NCBI RefSeq assembly: GCF_003605755.1
Contig: NZ_RAHJ01000022.1
Span: 1-64,000 of the forward strand
Origin: Tsuneonella suprasediminis
GTDB lineage: Bacteria; Pseudomonadota; Alphaproteobacteria; Sphingomonadales; Sphingomonadaceae
Direction of reading: 5' to 3'
Length of the DNA stretch: 64,000 nt
Shown: in pieces, positions 1 through 8,746 of the stretch
Position numbering within the stretch: position 1 is the stretch's first letter
Layout of the letters: every line of letters starts with the position of its first letter
Translations under genes and position numbers: made by a program
The notes under the pieces: model-generated
Database searches by the model: none
Told to the model about the DNA's origin: nothing
The model's input: the letters and a program-made list of their open reading frames with translations, nothing else

Positions 1-1
1 T

Positions 2-883
2 CGGGGTGAGTATGGGGTCGAGCCGATCTGCCGGGTTCTGCCGATCGCCCCATCAACCTACCACGAGCGTGTCGCACAGCGCCGCGATCCGTCGCGCCTG
101 TCACCACGCGCCCAGCGCGACGAAGCAATGAAGCCCGAGGTTCAGCGCGTGTTCGATGCCAACTTCAAGGTCTACGGGTATCGCAAGGTGTGGCGGCAGA
201 TGCAGCGCGAGGGCTTCGATATTGCCCGCTGCACGGTGGAACGGCTGATGCGTGAGCTGGGCCTGCAGGGCGTGATCCGGGGGAAGCCGGTGAAGACGAC
301 GATGAGCGACAAGGCAGCGCCATGTCCGCTCGATCAGGTCAACCGCCAGTTCCATGCACCGGCACCCAACATGCTGTGGGTCTCGGACTTCACCTACGTC
401 GCGACGTGGTCCGGGTTCGTCTATGTCGCCTTCGTGATCGACGTTTACGCCCGCTATATCGTGGGCTGGCGGGTGAGCAGAACGGCGCATGCCAGCTTTG
501 TACTCGATGCCCTGGAGCAGGCGATCCATGACCGACGGCCTGTTCACCGTGGCGGCCTGATCCACCACAGTGATCGTGGCAGCCAATATGTCTCGATCAA
601 GTATACCGAGCGTCTTGCCGAAGCCGGGATCGAACCATCGGTCGGCAGTGTTGGCGACAGCTACGACAACGCCTTGGCCGAAACGATCAACGGCCTTTAC
701 AAGGCCGAGGTCATCCACCGCCGAGGTCCGTGGCGATCATTTGAAGCCGTGGAATACGCCACGCTCGAATGGGTCGACTGGTTCAACAACCGGCGCCTGC
801 TCGCGCCCATCGGCAATATCCCGCCTGCCGAAGCTGAAGCACGATACTACGCCATGCTGGACGACACGCCCATGGCGGCATAA
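2..883 (+). CDS. IS3-family transposase OrfB, 5' end outside window
   Basis: This is the catalytic half of an IS3 transposase, which in the family is normally made as an OrfAB frameshift fusion. The frame is open from base 2 (YGVEPICRVLPIAPSTYHER is visible before the first ATG at 128), so the true start lies off the window. Counting from that ATG, the integrase core shows the acidic triad in WVSDFTY (D87), HHSDRGSQ (D149) and NALAETINGL (E185). The last two are 35 residues apart, the classical DD35E spacing. The frame is intact to TAA at 881-883, so the enzyme could be active if its 5' part is whole. Confidence 0.92.
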   Translation, partial: RGEYGVEPICRVLPIAPSTYHERVAQRRDPSRLSPRAQRDEAMKPEVQRVFDANFKVYGYRKVWRQMQREGFDIARCTVERLMRELGLQGVIRGKPVKTTMSDKAAPCPLDQVNRQFHAPAPNMLWVSDFTYVATWSGFVYVAFVIDVYARYIVGWRVSRTAHASFVLDALEQAIHDRRPVHRGGLIHHSDRGSQYVSIKYTERLAEAGIEPSVGSVGDSYDNALAETINGLYKAEVIHRRGPWRSFEAVEYATLEWVDWFNNRRLLAPIGNIPPAEAEARYYAMLDDTPMAA

Positions 884-895
884 TTTAAACCAAAT

Positions 896-922
896 GGCCT
901 CCGGCAATCCCGGGGCGGTTCA
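896..922. repeat. Right terminal inverted repeat of the IS3 element
   Basis: The terminal sequence, read from the outside inward on the minus strand, starts TGAACCGCCCCGGG. This is the usual tip of IS3-group elements. It sits 13 bp after the transposase stop codon, and coding similarity to LysR regulators begins directly after it. Confidence 0.8.
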
Positions 923-1810
923 CTTGGCCCGCTCAGCGTATATGTGCAGGCGGCTGAAGCGCGCAGCTTCACGCTCGCCGGTCAGCGGCTGGGCATCTCA
1001 TCATCTGCCGTGGGCAAGGCAGTCGCGCGGCTTGAAGAGCGGCTGGGAGTGAAGCTGCTGCATCGCTCGACGCGTTCGATCACACTCACGCCGGAAGGCA
1101 GCATGTTCCTTGCCCGGTGTCGCCAGATCCTGGCGGAGATGGAAGCCGCCGAACTCGAACTGTCGCAGACACGGGAGAAGCCGACCGGGCTACTGCGTGT
1201 CAGCATGCCACTGGTGGGCATGCTGATGATGCCGACATTGTCTGCCTTCATGGAGACCTGGCCCGATATCGAGCTAGATATCGATTTTACCGATCGCGTC
1301 GTCGATGTGATCGAGGAAGGGTTCGATGCGGTCATCCGTACCGGCGATGTCAGCGATTCACGGCTGATGACACGCACACTCGGCGAAGTTCGCTTCAAGC
1401 TGGTCGGAACACCGGCCTATTTTGAACGCAACGGGGTTCCTTCCCGGGTGGAGGAGCTCACCTCTCATCGCTGCCTGCTTCACCGCTATCCTTCGACCGG
1501 TAAGTTTGAGCTTTGGTTTCCCGGTGATGGCGATGGGGTGTCTTCGGACAACTTGCCAAGAGCGGCCGTTTCGAACGCTATCGAGCCGCTGCTGGAAATG
1601 ACGAAATCCGGACTCGGCGTCGCATGCCTGCCAGATTTTTCAGTCAATCAATACCTTGAGTCAGGTCAGCTCATCAGTGTTTTGGACGACACGGTGAAGC
1701 ATTCTGCCACGTTTCGCCTCCTGTGGCCCTCAAGCCGCTTTGTGTCTCCCAAAGTACGAGTTTTTGTAGATTATCTGGCCAACAGCCTTTTCCTCGCGAC
1801 CACACGCTAA
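923..1810 (+). pseudogene. LysR-family regulator, N-terminus cut off by the IS3 element
   Basis: This encodes a LysR-type regulator with an N-terminal winged HTH (AARSFTLAGQRLGISSS-type helix) and a C-terminal substrate-binding domain. Family members begin roughly M-D-x-LGPLSVYVQAAE. Here the frame reads LGPLSVYVQAAE straight from base 923, the first base after the IS end, so only the first two or three codons are lost. A GTG at 944 could restart translation, giving 288 aa without the first strand/helix residues. No stop codon separates the IS tail from the LysR frame after 883. Function is probably impaired, but a slightly shortened product remains possible. The gene converges on the next LysR gene with a 4-nt overlap of ends. 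Confidence 0.8.
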
Positions 1811-2754
1811 GTCTGGGCATCGCGCGTAAAACCCCTCGATCTGGGACAACCGTTCACAGGGGGGAGGGAATATCTTGCTTCTACAAAATCGAGGAAGCGC
1901 TTTAGCACAGGATTGTCGTTCTCTTCATGCCAATAGCCCGAGAATCCAAGCCAGACCTGGCCGCCATTTTCGTGGATCTCTCGGAAGATTATTCCCGGGT
2001 AGTGAAATCCAACTGCGGTCTCTGTGACAATTGAAATATGCTTGCCAAGAGACACAACACTAAGGAGAGAGTCTCGGCAGATTTCTTCGACATCGATGGT
2101 GGGGCGTACCCCTGAATTGGCGAGCTTTCCGTATAATATTTGAGCATTTTCTGGGCCGGTTTCATGCGCTGCTAGGAGAAAATGCTCACCTGCAAGGTCC
2201 GGCCAGGTAATCCGCTCGCGCACTGCCAGATCGTGTTGCTCCGGTAACGCCACCAGAATGCGTTCGCTCCAAAACGGTCTGGCTCGAAGCCCCGCATAGA
2301 AAATCTCGCCCGCCATCACAGCGAGGTCGAGTGTTCGGTTTTCCAATCCCCCAAGGAGCCTTTTTCGCTCACGTTCGACGCCGCGCATTTTAACGTCTGG
2401 GTGCTTATCGCCGAACTCGGTTACGGTCGCTCGCAGGTTGCCTGCCGAAAAGGATGTGTGAAATCCGACTGTCAGATGTCCGGTCGTTCCACAGCATGTT
2501 GCTCGAACCCACGAATTCAACTCATCAAATTCCGTCACTAGGCGTTCGACAGATCGAATATAGAACTCGCCATGTTCCGTGAGCTTGGCGCCGCGCAAAC
2601 TGCGATCAAATAGATGCATTCCGAGCCGTTTCTCGATGTGGCCGATCTGTCGACTGAGCGTTGCCTGTTTTATATTCAGGAGACGCGCGGCACGGCTGAA
2701 ACTTCCAGCGTCAGCTGCTGCCAGAAGATACCTCAATTGCTTCAGTTCAATCAA
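1807..2754 (-). CDS. LysR-family transcriptional regulator
   Basis: This is a 315-aa LysR-type regulator. The first 60 residues form the winged HTH (MIELKQLRYLLAAADAGSFS, then SRAARLLNIKQATLSRQI), followed by a periplasmic-binding-protein-like effector domain. Length is normal for the family. It is the last gene of a leftward run: its start overlaps the end of the azoreductase gene by 8 nt, which implies translational coupling and suggests it controls or senses something handled by that cluster. The effector is not predictable from sequence. Confidence 0.88.
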   Translation of the reverse strand: MIELKQLRYLLAAADAGSFSRAARLLNIKQATLSRQIGHIEKRLGMHLFDRSLRGAKLTEHGEFYIRSVERLVTEFDELNSWVRATCCGTTGHLTVGFHTSFSAGNLRATVTEFGDKHPDVKMRGVERERKRLLGGLENRTLDLAVMAGEIFYAGLRARPFWSERILVALPEQHDLAVRERITWPDLAGEHFLLAAHETGPENAQILYGKLANSGVRPTIDVEEICRDSLLSVVSLGKHISIVTETAVGFHYPGIIFREIHENGGQVWLGFSGYWHEENDNPVLKRFLDFVEARYSLPPVNGCPRSRGFTRDAQT

Positions 2755-3418
2755 AGCTGCGCTCGTGACGCGGCGCAGAATGCGAAAGTTCGGAAAGCAG
2801 AATCGTCTCGAACCTTATTGCGATCTTATCGAGCTCAGCTTTTGCCTGCGCTTTGGCTTTTGCGACAAACTCTGGCGCTCGTGCGGTTCCCTCCAATCGG
2901 ATTGAGGTCACGTCTCCAAGGCCGATCGTTTGGAAGATCCTTGTCACGTAGGGAGTCAGAAAATCAGGCTGGCTCGCCGCGCCCCCCGAAAACAGGCCGC
3001 CACAGGCGATGATCAGCGCCACCGGACGTTCTTCTAGCAGGCCAATCTTGCCCGACGAGGTGGGCCGAAATGTGCGCTCGGGACGCACAACCATGTCTAT
3101 CCACGCCTTGAAAGCAGCAGGCACCGTGAAATTGTGCATCGGCATGTCGATGATGATCGCGCTTGCCTGTTCGACTTCGGCGATCAGGTGCTCCGATACG
3201 GTCAGAGCGTCCGACTTGTTTGCAAATGATCTCGTGCTCGCTGACAGGCTGGCTTGCACGAAACTGGCGCAGGGGAAAGGCGGCGGCGTTTCGGCAAGAT
3301 CGCGGACCACGACCGGGAGATCGATCGCGCTTTTGAGCCGCTCGACAAGGTGGCGGCCCAATTCGCGACTGTGAGACCCGGCCTGCTGCGGGCTGGCGCT
3401 GATATGCAGGATGCTCAT
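2747..3418 (-). CDS. azoR: FMN-dependent NADH-azoreductase-like flavoprotein
   Basis: This 223-aa protein has the flavodoxin-like fold of the AzoR/NQO family. The N-terminal ILHISASPQQAGSHSRELG stretch is the phosphate-binding loop for FMN, and PMHNFTVPAAFKAWIDMV is the family signature contacting flavin. Such enzymes use NAD(P)H for two-electron reduction of quinones, azo dyes or electrophiles in the cytoplasm. The start overlaps the stop of the upstream double-GNAT gene (ATGA) and the end overlaps the next LysR start, so it is an internal operon gene. The physiological substrate is unknown. Confidence 0.86.
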   Translation of the reverse strand: MSILHISASPQQAGSHSRELGRHLVERLKSAIDLPVVVRDLAETPPPFPCASFVQASLSASTRSFANKSDALTVSEHLIAEVEQASAIIIDMPMHNFTVPAAFKAWIDMVVRPERTFRPTSSGKIGLLEERPVALIIACGGLFSGGAASQPDFLTPYVTRIFQTIGLGDVTSIRLEGTARAPEFVAKAKAQAKAELDKIAIRFETILLSELSHSAPRHERSFD

Positions 3419-4377
3419 GCCGGAAACGGCGCGTGGTCGGAGTTGATATCATAGGAAAACCGCAGTGCGCGGGGCAGCAATCCTTCGCGATAGTAAAATC
3501 TGTGCCCCAGTGAATTCGAAAGCGCCGTATCCAGAACCAGCAGACTGACATCGTGCTTGCCGCACTCGGCCTTGAGTCTCTCGAGCAAACGATGCCCGGC
3601 ACCGCTTCCCCTGCGATCCTCGTCGGTCACGAGATCGTCCACGTAGAGATGCGGACCGTAAATGAGGTTTTCCTGGATGCGGTAACCGGCCAGCGCGACA
3701 GGTTGCTCGCCTTTCCAAAGCGCGAGCAGACTGTATCCGCTAGCTTTCTGCCGTTGCCATCGCGCAATGAAATCGCCCTCGTTTTCGAGGTGCGGTCGTA
3801 ATTGTTGCATCAGAGGAAAACAGAGCGCCACATCCTCTTGCGTTTCGGCATGCCTAAAGGTGAGCGGCTGATGCCATTCTTCCCGCAACACGCTCATAAT
3901 GCATGTGTCCCAGCGTTCCCCATTCACCGACGCGGATGAGCGGCGTGTGCCTTCACGGTTGAGGCCCAGTTTTTCATAGGTTTTTATGGCCACCGAATTC
4001 CAGGCGTAGACATTCAATTCGACACGCTCGATCGCTTCGAAGCCGAAGGCATGCTCAGTGACGAGGCGCAGCATCTGGCTGCCTTTTCCCTGGCCCCTCA
4101 TTTGCGGAGCAATGACCACGCGCGACAGGGTCGCATTGCCGTTGCGCCAATCCAGCGCGAGCTGGATGTGACCGACAAATTCGCCGTCCTCCTGCGCCAT
4201 CCAGCAGAGCCGGATGGGAGGATTCGTCCTTCCTTCGTCGAGCATCGCCTGAAGCATTTGTGCTGTGAGAGGATAGCTGACGGTCGGGCCGCCCCATTGC
4301 ACGGCTTCGACTTCATTGGTGAACCAGCTGCAGACGAGATCGAAATGCTCAGCGGTAAACGGGACCAAATGGATCAT
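3415..4377 (-). CDS. Tandem GNAT acetyltransferase (two GNAT domains fused)
   Basis: The product is 320 aa, about twice the size of a single GNAT enzyme, and reads as two acetyltransferase domains in series. Domain 1 (about 1-165) has the acetyl-CoA loop VVIAPQMRGQGKGSQML. Domain 2 (about 170-310) has VTDEDRRGSGAGHRLLERL. Both keep the R/Q-x-x-G-x-G/A pyrophosphate-binding pattern. The acceptors are unknown; candidates are small amines, antibiotics or protein N-termini. It overlaps azoR by 4 nt (ATGA) and follows the AhpD-like gene after 47 nt. Confidence 0.82.
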   Translation of the reverse strand: MIHLVPFTAEHFDLVCSWFTNEVEAVQWGGPTVSYPLTAQMLQAMLDEGRTNPPIRLCWMAQEDGEFVGHIQLALDWRNGNATLSRVVIAPQMRGQGKGSQMLRLVTEHAFGFEAIERVELNVYAWNSVAIKTYEKLGLNREGTRRSSASVNGERWDTCIMSVLREEWHQPLTFRHAETQEDVALCFPLMQQLRPHLENEGDFIARWQRQKASGYSLLALWKGEQPVALAGYRIQENLIYGPHLYVDDLVTDEDRRGSGAGHRLLERLKAECGKHDVSLLVLDTALSNSLGHRFYYREGLLPRALRFSYDINSDHAPFPA

Positions 4378-4424
4378 GGGAATTCTTCGTATTCAGGGAG
4401 AGGAAGGACGGGCTGGCGGAATGG

Positions 4425-4868
4425 CTAGCGGGGAATCGGAGGCGGAAAACGCAGGCCCGCAGCGATGCGATTCCAGTTGTTGATTGCGCCGACTGTCACG
4501 GTGAGAAGCACTGCCTCTTGCTCATCGAACACAGCGCGCAGGTCTTCCCAATCGCTCTCGCCGGGGGATGTGCAGGCGAGCTCCGTCAGCAGCTCTGCCC
4601 AGCGCAGCGCCGCCATTTCGCGTTCCGAGAAAATGCCGGCGTCGCGCCAGGCTGCAACCAGCCCAAGCTTTGTCTCATCGACAGGCAGCTTGCGGGCGAT
4701 ATTGAGATGGAGCTGGATGCAAAAGGCGCAGCCGTTGATTTGCGACACGCGCAGCTTCACCAGCTCGGTCAGCTCCTTCTCAAGCCCGGCATCATCCACA
4801 CATTTGCCCAAGGCGAGCAGCGCTGCGTGGGCGTCGGGTTGAGACGTTCTGAAATCGTCATAGGTCAT
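4425..4868 (-). CDS. Carboxymuconolactone decarboxylase/AhpD-like protein
   Basis: This 147-aa CMD-family protein has the AhpD core: VSQINGCAFCIQLHLNIA gives the redox CxxC plus a histidine four residues after the second Cys, as in peroxidase-associated AhpD proteins. That pattern indicates thiol peroxidase or disulfide activity rather than the decarboxylase named in the family title. The start overlaps the epimerase stop by 4 nt. Together with the adjacent azoreductase it gives the cluster a redox-stress or detoxification flavour (inference). Confidence 0.85.
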   Translation of the reverse strand: MTYDDFRTSQPDAHAALLALGKCVDDAGLEKELTELVKLRVSQINGCAFCIQLHLNIARKLPVDETKLGLVAAWRDAGIFSEREMAALRWAELLTELACTSPGESDWEDLRAVFDEQEAVLLTVTVGAINNWNRIAAGLRFPPPIPR

Positions 4869-5842
4869 AGGTCTTTCTCCATTCTCTGAAGGTCGGGGTT
4901 CTGTTCGCAGCCCGGTGATCGATCCGTGGCAAACGGAAGGTCTTCGCCCTCCCGCAATGCTGTCAGAATGTCGGAGAAGCGTGTGTCGTAGCGCAGGCCG
5001 AGAACGCTTTGCGAATGGCTTGAATCGTAGACGCGCGAGATGGATGCCGGCAGTTGCCGCCCCCGGCGGGCGAACAGCCGGGCTGCCTCTGGAAACAGAC
5101 GTCCGATGACTGCCTTGGCATTGCGTTTGAGGTCGTTTGTGTCGTCGCGCACGAAGGGTGTCGGCGCGGACAGGATGAACGTGTCGAACCCAAGCGCCGG
5201 TGCTCTCTCCAAGGCGAGGACATGTGCTCGCGCAACGTCATCGACCATCAGGCGGCAATTCAGAAATTCATTTGCCTTGTGGTTGTCCGCGCTCAGATCC
5301 GGTTGTGCGCTATCCTCTCCGGGGAAGAACCGGCCTGGTCGCAGGACGATGCAGTTCATGCGATGCTGAAGGGAATGCAGGCGGCATAGCTGTTCCGCTG
5401 CGAGCTTGGTCACGCCGTAGACATTGCGCGGCTCGAGCGGAGCATAGCTCTCGTCAAACCAGACCGCTCTCGAGGATGTCCCACTATGCACGGCCTCGCA
5501 GGCCATAAGCGATGTGGTCGACGTGAAGACGAAGCGGTCGACCCCGGCGGCGCGCGATGCCTCCAGCATGTTCAGCGTGCCCTGCACATTGGTGTCCACG
5601 AAGGCAGAGGAGGGGCATCGGGCAAGGTCGGGCTGATGCAGTCCGCCCGCATGAATCACCGCGTCGATATCCGCATTGGAAAATGCCCGGTCGACCATAC
5701 TGCGATCCGAAACCGAACCGACAATCCCAGTGTACTCGCCGGGCGCGATATCGAACCCGGTGACGTCGTGCCCCTCTTCGGCCAGCATCGGCGCCAGGAA
5801 GCGGCCGAGCCATCCCGAAGATCCGGTCAGCAGAACGTGCAT
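4865..5842 (-). CDS. NAD(P)-dependent epimerase/dehydratase
   Basis: This is a 325-aa extended short-chain dehydrogenase. The N-terminal Rossmann loop is LLTGSSGWLGRFLAPML (GxxGxxG), and the catalytic tyrosine/lysine pair lies in YGVTKLAAEQL, preceded by the STTSLM serine region. The fold usually acts on nucleotide sugars, but the specificity cannot be read here. It overlaps the downstream AhpD-like gene and follows the LysE gene by 13 bp. Confidence 0.85.
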   Translation of the reverse strand: MHVLLTGSSGWLGRFLAPMLAEEGHDVTGFDIAPGEYTGIVGSVSDRSMVDRAFSNADIDAVIHAGGLHQPDLARCPSSAFVDTNVQGTLNMLEASRAAGVDRFVFTSTTSLMACEAVHSGTSSRAVWFDESYAPLEPRNVYGVTKLAAEQLCRLHSLQHRMNCIVLRPGRFFPGEDSAQPDLSADNHKANEFLNCRLMVDDVARAHVLALERAPALGFDTFILSAPTPFVRDDTNDLKRNAKAVIGRLFPEAARLFARRGRQLPASISRVYDSSHSQSVLGLRYDTRFSDILTALREGEDLPFATDRSPGCEQNPDLQRMEKDL

Positions 5843-5855
5843 GTCTGTTCCTCCT

Positions 5856-6446
5856 TCATAACAGGGCCAGTCCGACCGAGGCGAGCAGCATGAGTGCGAA
5901 GGCGATGTTGGCTACCCGGCCGGTTTTCGGATGGTTGAGGAATTTCGAGAATGTCGCCCCGAAGGCGAGCCATGCTGTCTGGCTGACGATGATCACGCCG
6001 GTTAGCGAAGCCAGTTTGGCGATCATGTCCAGCAGCAGATCATCTGCAACAATGCTATGTCCTGAGTAGACCGCACCGATCGCGGCAAAGGCCTTGGGGT
6101 TCGCAACGGCGAGCGCAAATCCCGGCACAAAAGCGGGCGGCTTCGTGGCAGACGTCGCAACGTGGCCCACGGGCGCGCTCGCGATTTTCCATGCAAGATA
6201 GAGGATATAGGCGAGCGCCAGCACCATCAGCGCGGTGAGCGCGGCTGGCCAGGCAAGCAGCAATGCCGTGACGCCGCTTGCGATCATCAGGAGCACAGCG
6301 ACCGTTCCGGCCATGACGCCGCACAGATAGGGCAAGCCGGGGCGAAAGCCGAATGCCGATCCGAGCCCGGCAAGGCTCACCGTTACCGGGCCGGGGCTCC
6401 CCATGAGTGGGAAGGCTGCGAGCAGAAGGAAAGCCAAGTTCTCCAT
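5856..6446 (-). CDS. LysE-family amino-acid/metabolite exporter
   Basis: This 196-aa inner-membrane protein starts MENLAFLLLAAFPLMGSPGP, the LysE/RhtB signature (small-G-P at the end of helix 1). Five to six hydrophobic helices follow. Family members export amino acids or similar small metabolites by proton exchange. It lies 3 bp downstream of the MFS gene, so the cluster encodes two exporters in a row. Substrate unknown. Confidence 0.85.
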   Translation of the reverse strand: MENLAFLLLAAFPLMGSPGPVTVSLAGLGSAFGFRPGLPYLCGVMAGTVAVLLMIASGVTALLLAWPAALTALMVLALAYILYLAWKIASAPVGHVATSATKPPAFVPGFALAVANPKAFAAIGAVYSGHSIVADDLLLDMIAKLASLTGVIIVSQTAWLAFGATFSKFLNHPKTGRVANIAFALMLLASVGLALL

Positions 6447-6449
6447 TGG

Positions 6450-7673
6450 CTAGGTCGCCAGCCCGGGCGTGAGGGGCCGCTCTCTTACGAACAAGTGCAG
6501 CACGGCAGAGAGCAAGCCCAACAGGATCGATACGCGCCAGATCAGCGCGTAATTGCCGTAGTAGTCATACCAATCCCCGGCGAGCCAGACGCCAGCGAAG
6601 CTGCCAAGCTGATGACTGAGAAACACGAATCCGAACAGCGTGCCCATCACGCGTGGTCCGAACATCGTCAGCACCAGCGCGCTCGTCAGCGGCAGGGTCG
6701 AGAGCCACAAAACACCCATACCGAAGGCGAAGATCATCACCGATGGGGGCGTGACCGGCTGGCTGATGAAAGAGAGAATGACCAAGGCCCGCAAGGCGTA
6801 GATCGCTGACAGGATGTAGGGTTTGGGAAAGATCATGCTCAGCTGTGCGGCGAGAACCGTGCCGAGGATATTGGCCAGCCCGACCATCGACAGGGCCTTG
6901 AGGCCGAACGCGCGCAATTCCTCCGGCGACATGCTGGTGCCGGTGCAGAAATTCTCGACATAATTGGGCAGGTGGGCGGTGATGAAGCCGAGATGGAATC
7001 CGCAGACAAAGAAGCCCGCGTTCAGGAACAGGAAGCCGGGGTGTCGGCAGGCAGACACAACCGTGCCGACAAGCGCGGCCGGAGCGATGCGCCGGCTTTC
7101 GCCGGGCCTGTCGCCTTGGCTGGGGGTGGTTCGCAAATAGGGAATGCACAGGGCCATCGGCGCAAGCATCGCCGCGAGGACGAGCATGGTCAGCCGCCAG
7201 TCCAGCCATTCCATGAGCCACGCAGCCACGAGCGGTACAACGACCTGTCCCGCTGAGCCCAAAGCTGACGCGATGCCGAGATAGAGGCTGCGCTTTTCGA
7301 CGGGTGCGGCTCTGCCGACCACCGCCAGGACAATGCCGAATGCCGTGCCCGATATGCCCATTCCGACCAGCAGTCCGGCGCCCAGATGCTGGGCTAGTGG
7401 TGTCGTCCCGAGCGCGCAGACGACCATGCCCAGGGTGTAAAAGCCAAGGCCGATCCACAAGGCACGCCGGTCGCCATAGCGGTCGGCAATCATGCCGAAG
7501 ACGGGCTGTGCGAGGCCCCATACGAGATTCTGGATCGCGATCGAGAGTGAGAATATCTCGATCCTGCCGCTAAACAGGTCGTTCGAGAGCGGTTCGACGA
7601 TACCACCGAATACTGAGCGGACCCCAAAGGCTAGCGCCAGTATTACCCCACCAGCGAGAATGACTGGGAGCAT
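6450..7673 (-). CDS. MFS transporter
   Basis: This is a 407-aa major facilitator with about 12 hydrophobic helices. MIADRYGDRRALWIG after helix 2 fits the conserved MFS loop 2-3 motif. The open frame reaches 7922, but residues before MLPVILAGG are not transporter-like and would overlap the divergent LysR gene, so I start at ATG 7673. It is first in the leftward cluster, and its promoter should lie in the shared 7674-7838 region bound by the divergent LysR. Homologs resemble the oxalate/formate and monocarboxylate branch, but the substrate is not determinable. Confidence 0.83.
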   Translation of the reverse strand: MLPVILAGGVILALAFGVRSVFGGIVEPLSNDLFSGRIEIFSLSIAIQNLVWGLAQPVFGMIADRYGDRRALWIGLGFYTLGMVVCALGTTPLAQHLGAGLLVGMGISGTAFGIVLAVVGRAAPVEKRSLYLGIASALGSAGQVVVPLVAAWLMEWLDWRLTMLVLAAMLAPMALCIPYLRTTPSQGDRPGESRRIAPAALVGTVVSACRHPGFLFLNAGFFVCGFHLGFITAHLPNYVENFCTGTSMSPEELRAFGLKALSMVGLANILGTVLAAQLSMIFPKPYILSAIYALRALVILSFISQPVTPPSVMIFAFGMGVLWLSTLPLTSALVLTMFGPRVMGTLFGFVFLSHQLGSFAGVWLAGDWYDYYGNYALIWRVSILLGLLSAVLHLFVRERPLTPGLAT

Positions 7674-7790
7674 CGAACGCTTGTGCGGCGTGGATGTCTC
7701 GTCGATGACTGGCAACGCGCGTTCTGCTCCCGATTGGTTCAGTCCCCTGAGAAGAGGCCGAAACTTGACCGCTGCGTAGCACCCACCTAT

Positions 7791-7838
7791 CAATTCGAAT
7801 AACGAATGTATTTGAATTGTGAGTTCATAAATTCGAAA
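7791..7838. promoter_or_regulatory. Putative LysR operator between MFS and LysR genes
   Basis: An interrupted palindrome, CAATTC at 7791-7796 and GAATTG at 7814-7819, is centred near 7805. A TTCGAA word occurs at 7794-7799 and again at 7832-7837. AT-rich interrupted dyads in a divergent intergenic region are typical LysR-type binding sites. The dyad covers the upstream ATG at 7806, which argues that the LysR gene starts later, at GTG 7839. Confidence 0.5.
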
Positions 7839-8708
7839 GTGAAAACCTCGTTCGACATCGACTCTCTGCGGGCCATTGTGGTCGGCGCAGACCTGGGCAG
7901 CTTCTCGCGCGCAGCGGTGCAACTAGGGCGCTCGCAATCGGCGATCAGCATGCAACTCAAGAAGCTTGAGGAGCAGGCAGGCGCGCAGTTGTTCGCGCGC
8001 AAAGGCAGGGGGCTCGTCCCCACCGCCGTCGGCGAAGCGCTGATCGCCTATGCCCGCAAGATCGTGGACCTGAATGACGAAGCGGCGCTCGCCCTGGGCG
8101 CTGCCACCAATACCGGTGTTGTGCGCCTCGGATTGCCGCAGGATTTTTTCGAGGACGTAATGCCGGCAACGCTCACCGCGTTCTCCAGTCGGCATCCGAC
8201 GGCGCAGGTCGATATCCGCGCTGGTCAAAATCACAAGCTTGCCGAGGAAGTTGCCGCAGGCAGGCTGGACGGCGCCATCGTCTATTTCGACGAGGGTTCC
8301 GGTGGCGAAGGGGAGCTGCTCTGCACCTTGCCGATGCGCTGGCTTGCCCATGAGAGCTTCAAGCCCGCGGGGGCGAAGCCAGTTCCGCTGGTGATGTTCG
8401 ACCACCCCTGCCTGTTTCGCAAGGCGGCGCTCTCCGCCCTCGACCGTGCCAGACTGCCGTGGCGCGCGGCGGTGACAACCCCTAGCCTCTCCTATGTCTG
8501 GGCTGCACTTCGCTCGAAGCTTGGAATAGCTGTGCGCACTGCGCATGGCGTCCCGGAGGATATGGTCTGCGTCGACGGCAGGTTCGGCCTTCCCGACCTG
8601 CCTCCCATCGAAATCCGCCTGCTCACCTCGCAAACCGCTTCATCTGCCGCGGAGGATATGTGTGGAATCCTGCGCGGAGAGGCAAATCGGCTGATCACGC
8701 CGACTTGA
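7839..8708 (+). CDS. LysR-family regulator divergent from the exporter cluster
   Basis: This is a LysR-type regulator of 289 aa from GTG 7839; an ATG at 7806 would add 11 residues but lies inside the putative operator. The winged HTH is in SLRAIVVGADLGSFSRAAVQ and GRSQSAISMQLKKLEEQAG, and a C-terminal effector-binding domain follows. Divergent orientation to a leftward multi-gene cluster is the classic arrangement for a LysR activator of the neighbouring operon. Confidence 0.86.
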   Translation: MKTSFDIDSLRAIVVGADLGSFSRAAVQLGRSQSAISMQLKKLEEQAGAQLFARKGRGLVPTAVGEALIAYARKIVDLNDEAALALGAATNTGVVRLGLPQDFFEDVMPATLTAFSSRHPTAQVDIRAGQNHKLAEEVAAGRLDGAIVYFDEGSGGEGELLCTLPMRWLAHESFKPAGAKPVPLVMFDHPCLFRKAALSALDRARLPWRAAVTTPSLSYVWAALRSKLGIAVRTAHGVPEDMVCVDGRFGLPDLPPIEIRLLTSQTASSAAEDMCGILRGEANRLITPT

Positions 8709-8746
8709 TAACCAGATGGCGTGTACGGAGCTGAAAGGATCTCATC

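Larger units (their letters stand above)
1..922 (+). mobile_element. IS3-family insertion sequence, right part
   Basis: The window opens inside an IS3-family element. The OrfB transposase runs to 883 and the element ends at 922 with a terminal inverted repeat. Its outer end, read inward, begins TGAACCGCCCCGGGATTGCC, which is typical of this family. OrfA, the left end and the target duplication lie outside the window. The base after 922 is already inside a LysR coding frame, so the element landed in that gene. Confidence 0.88.
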
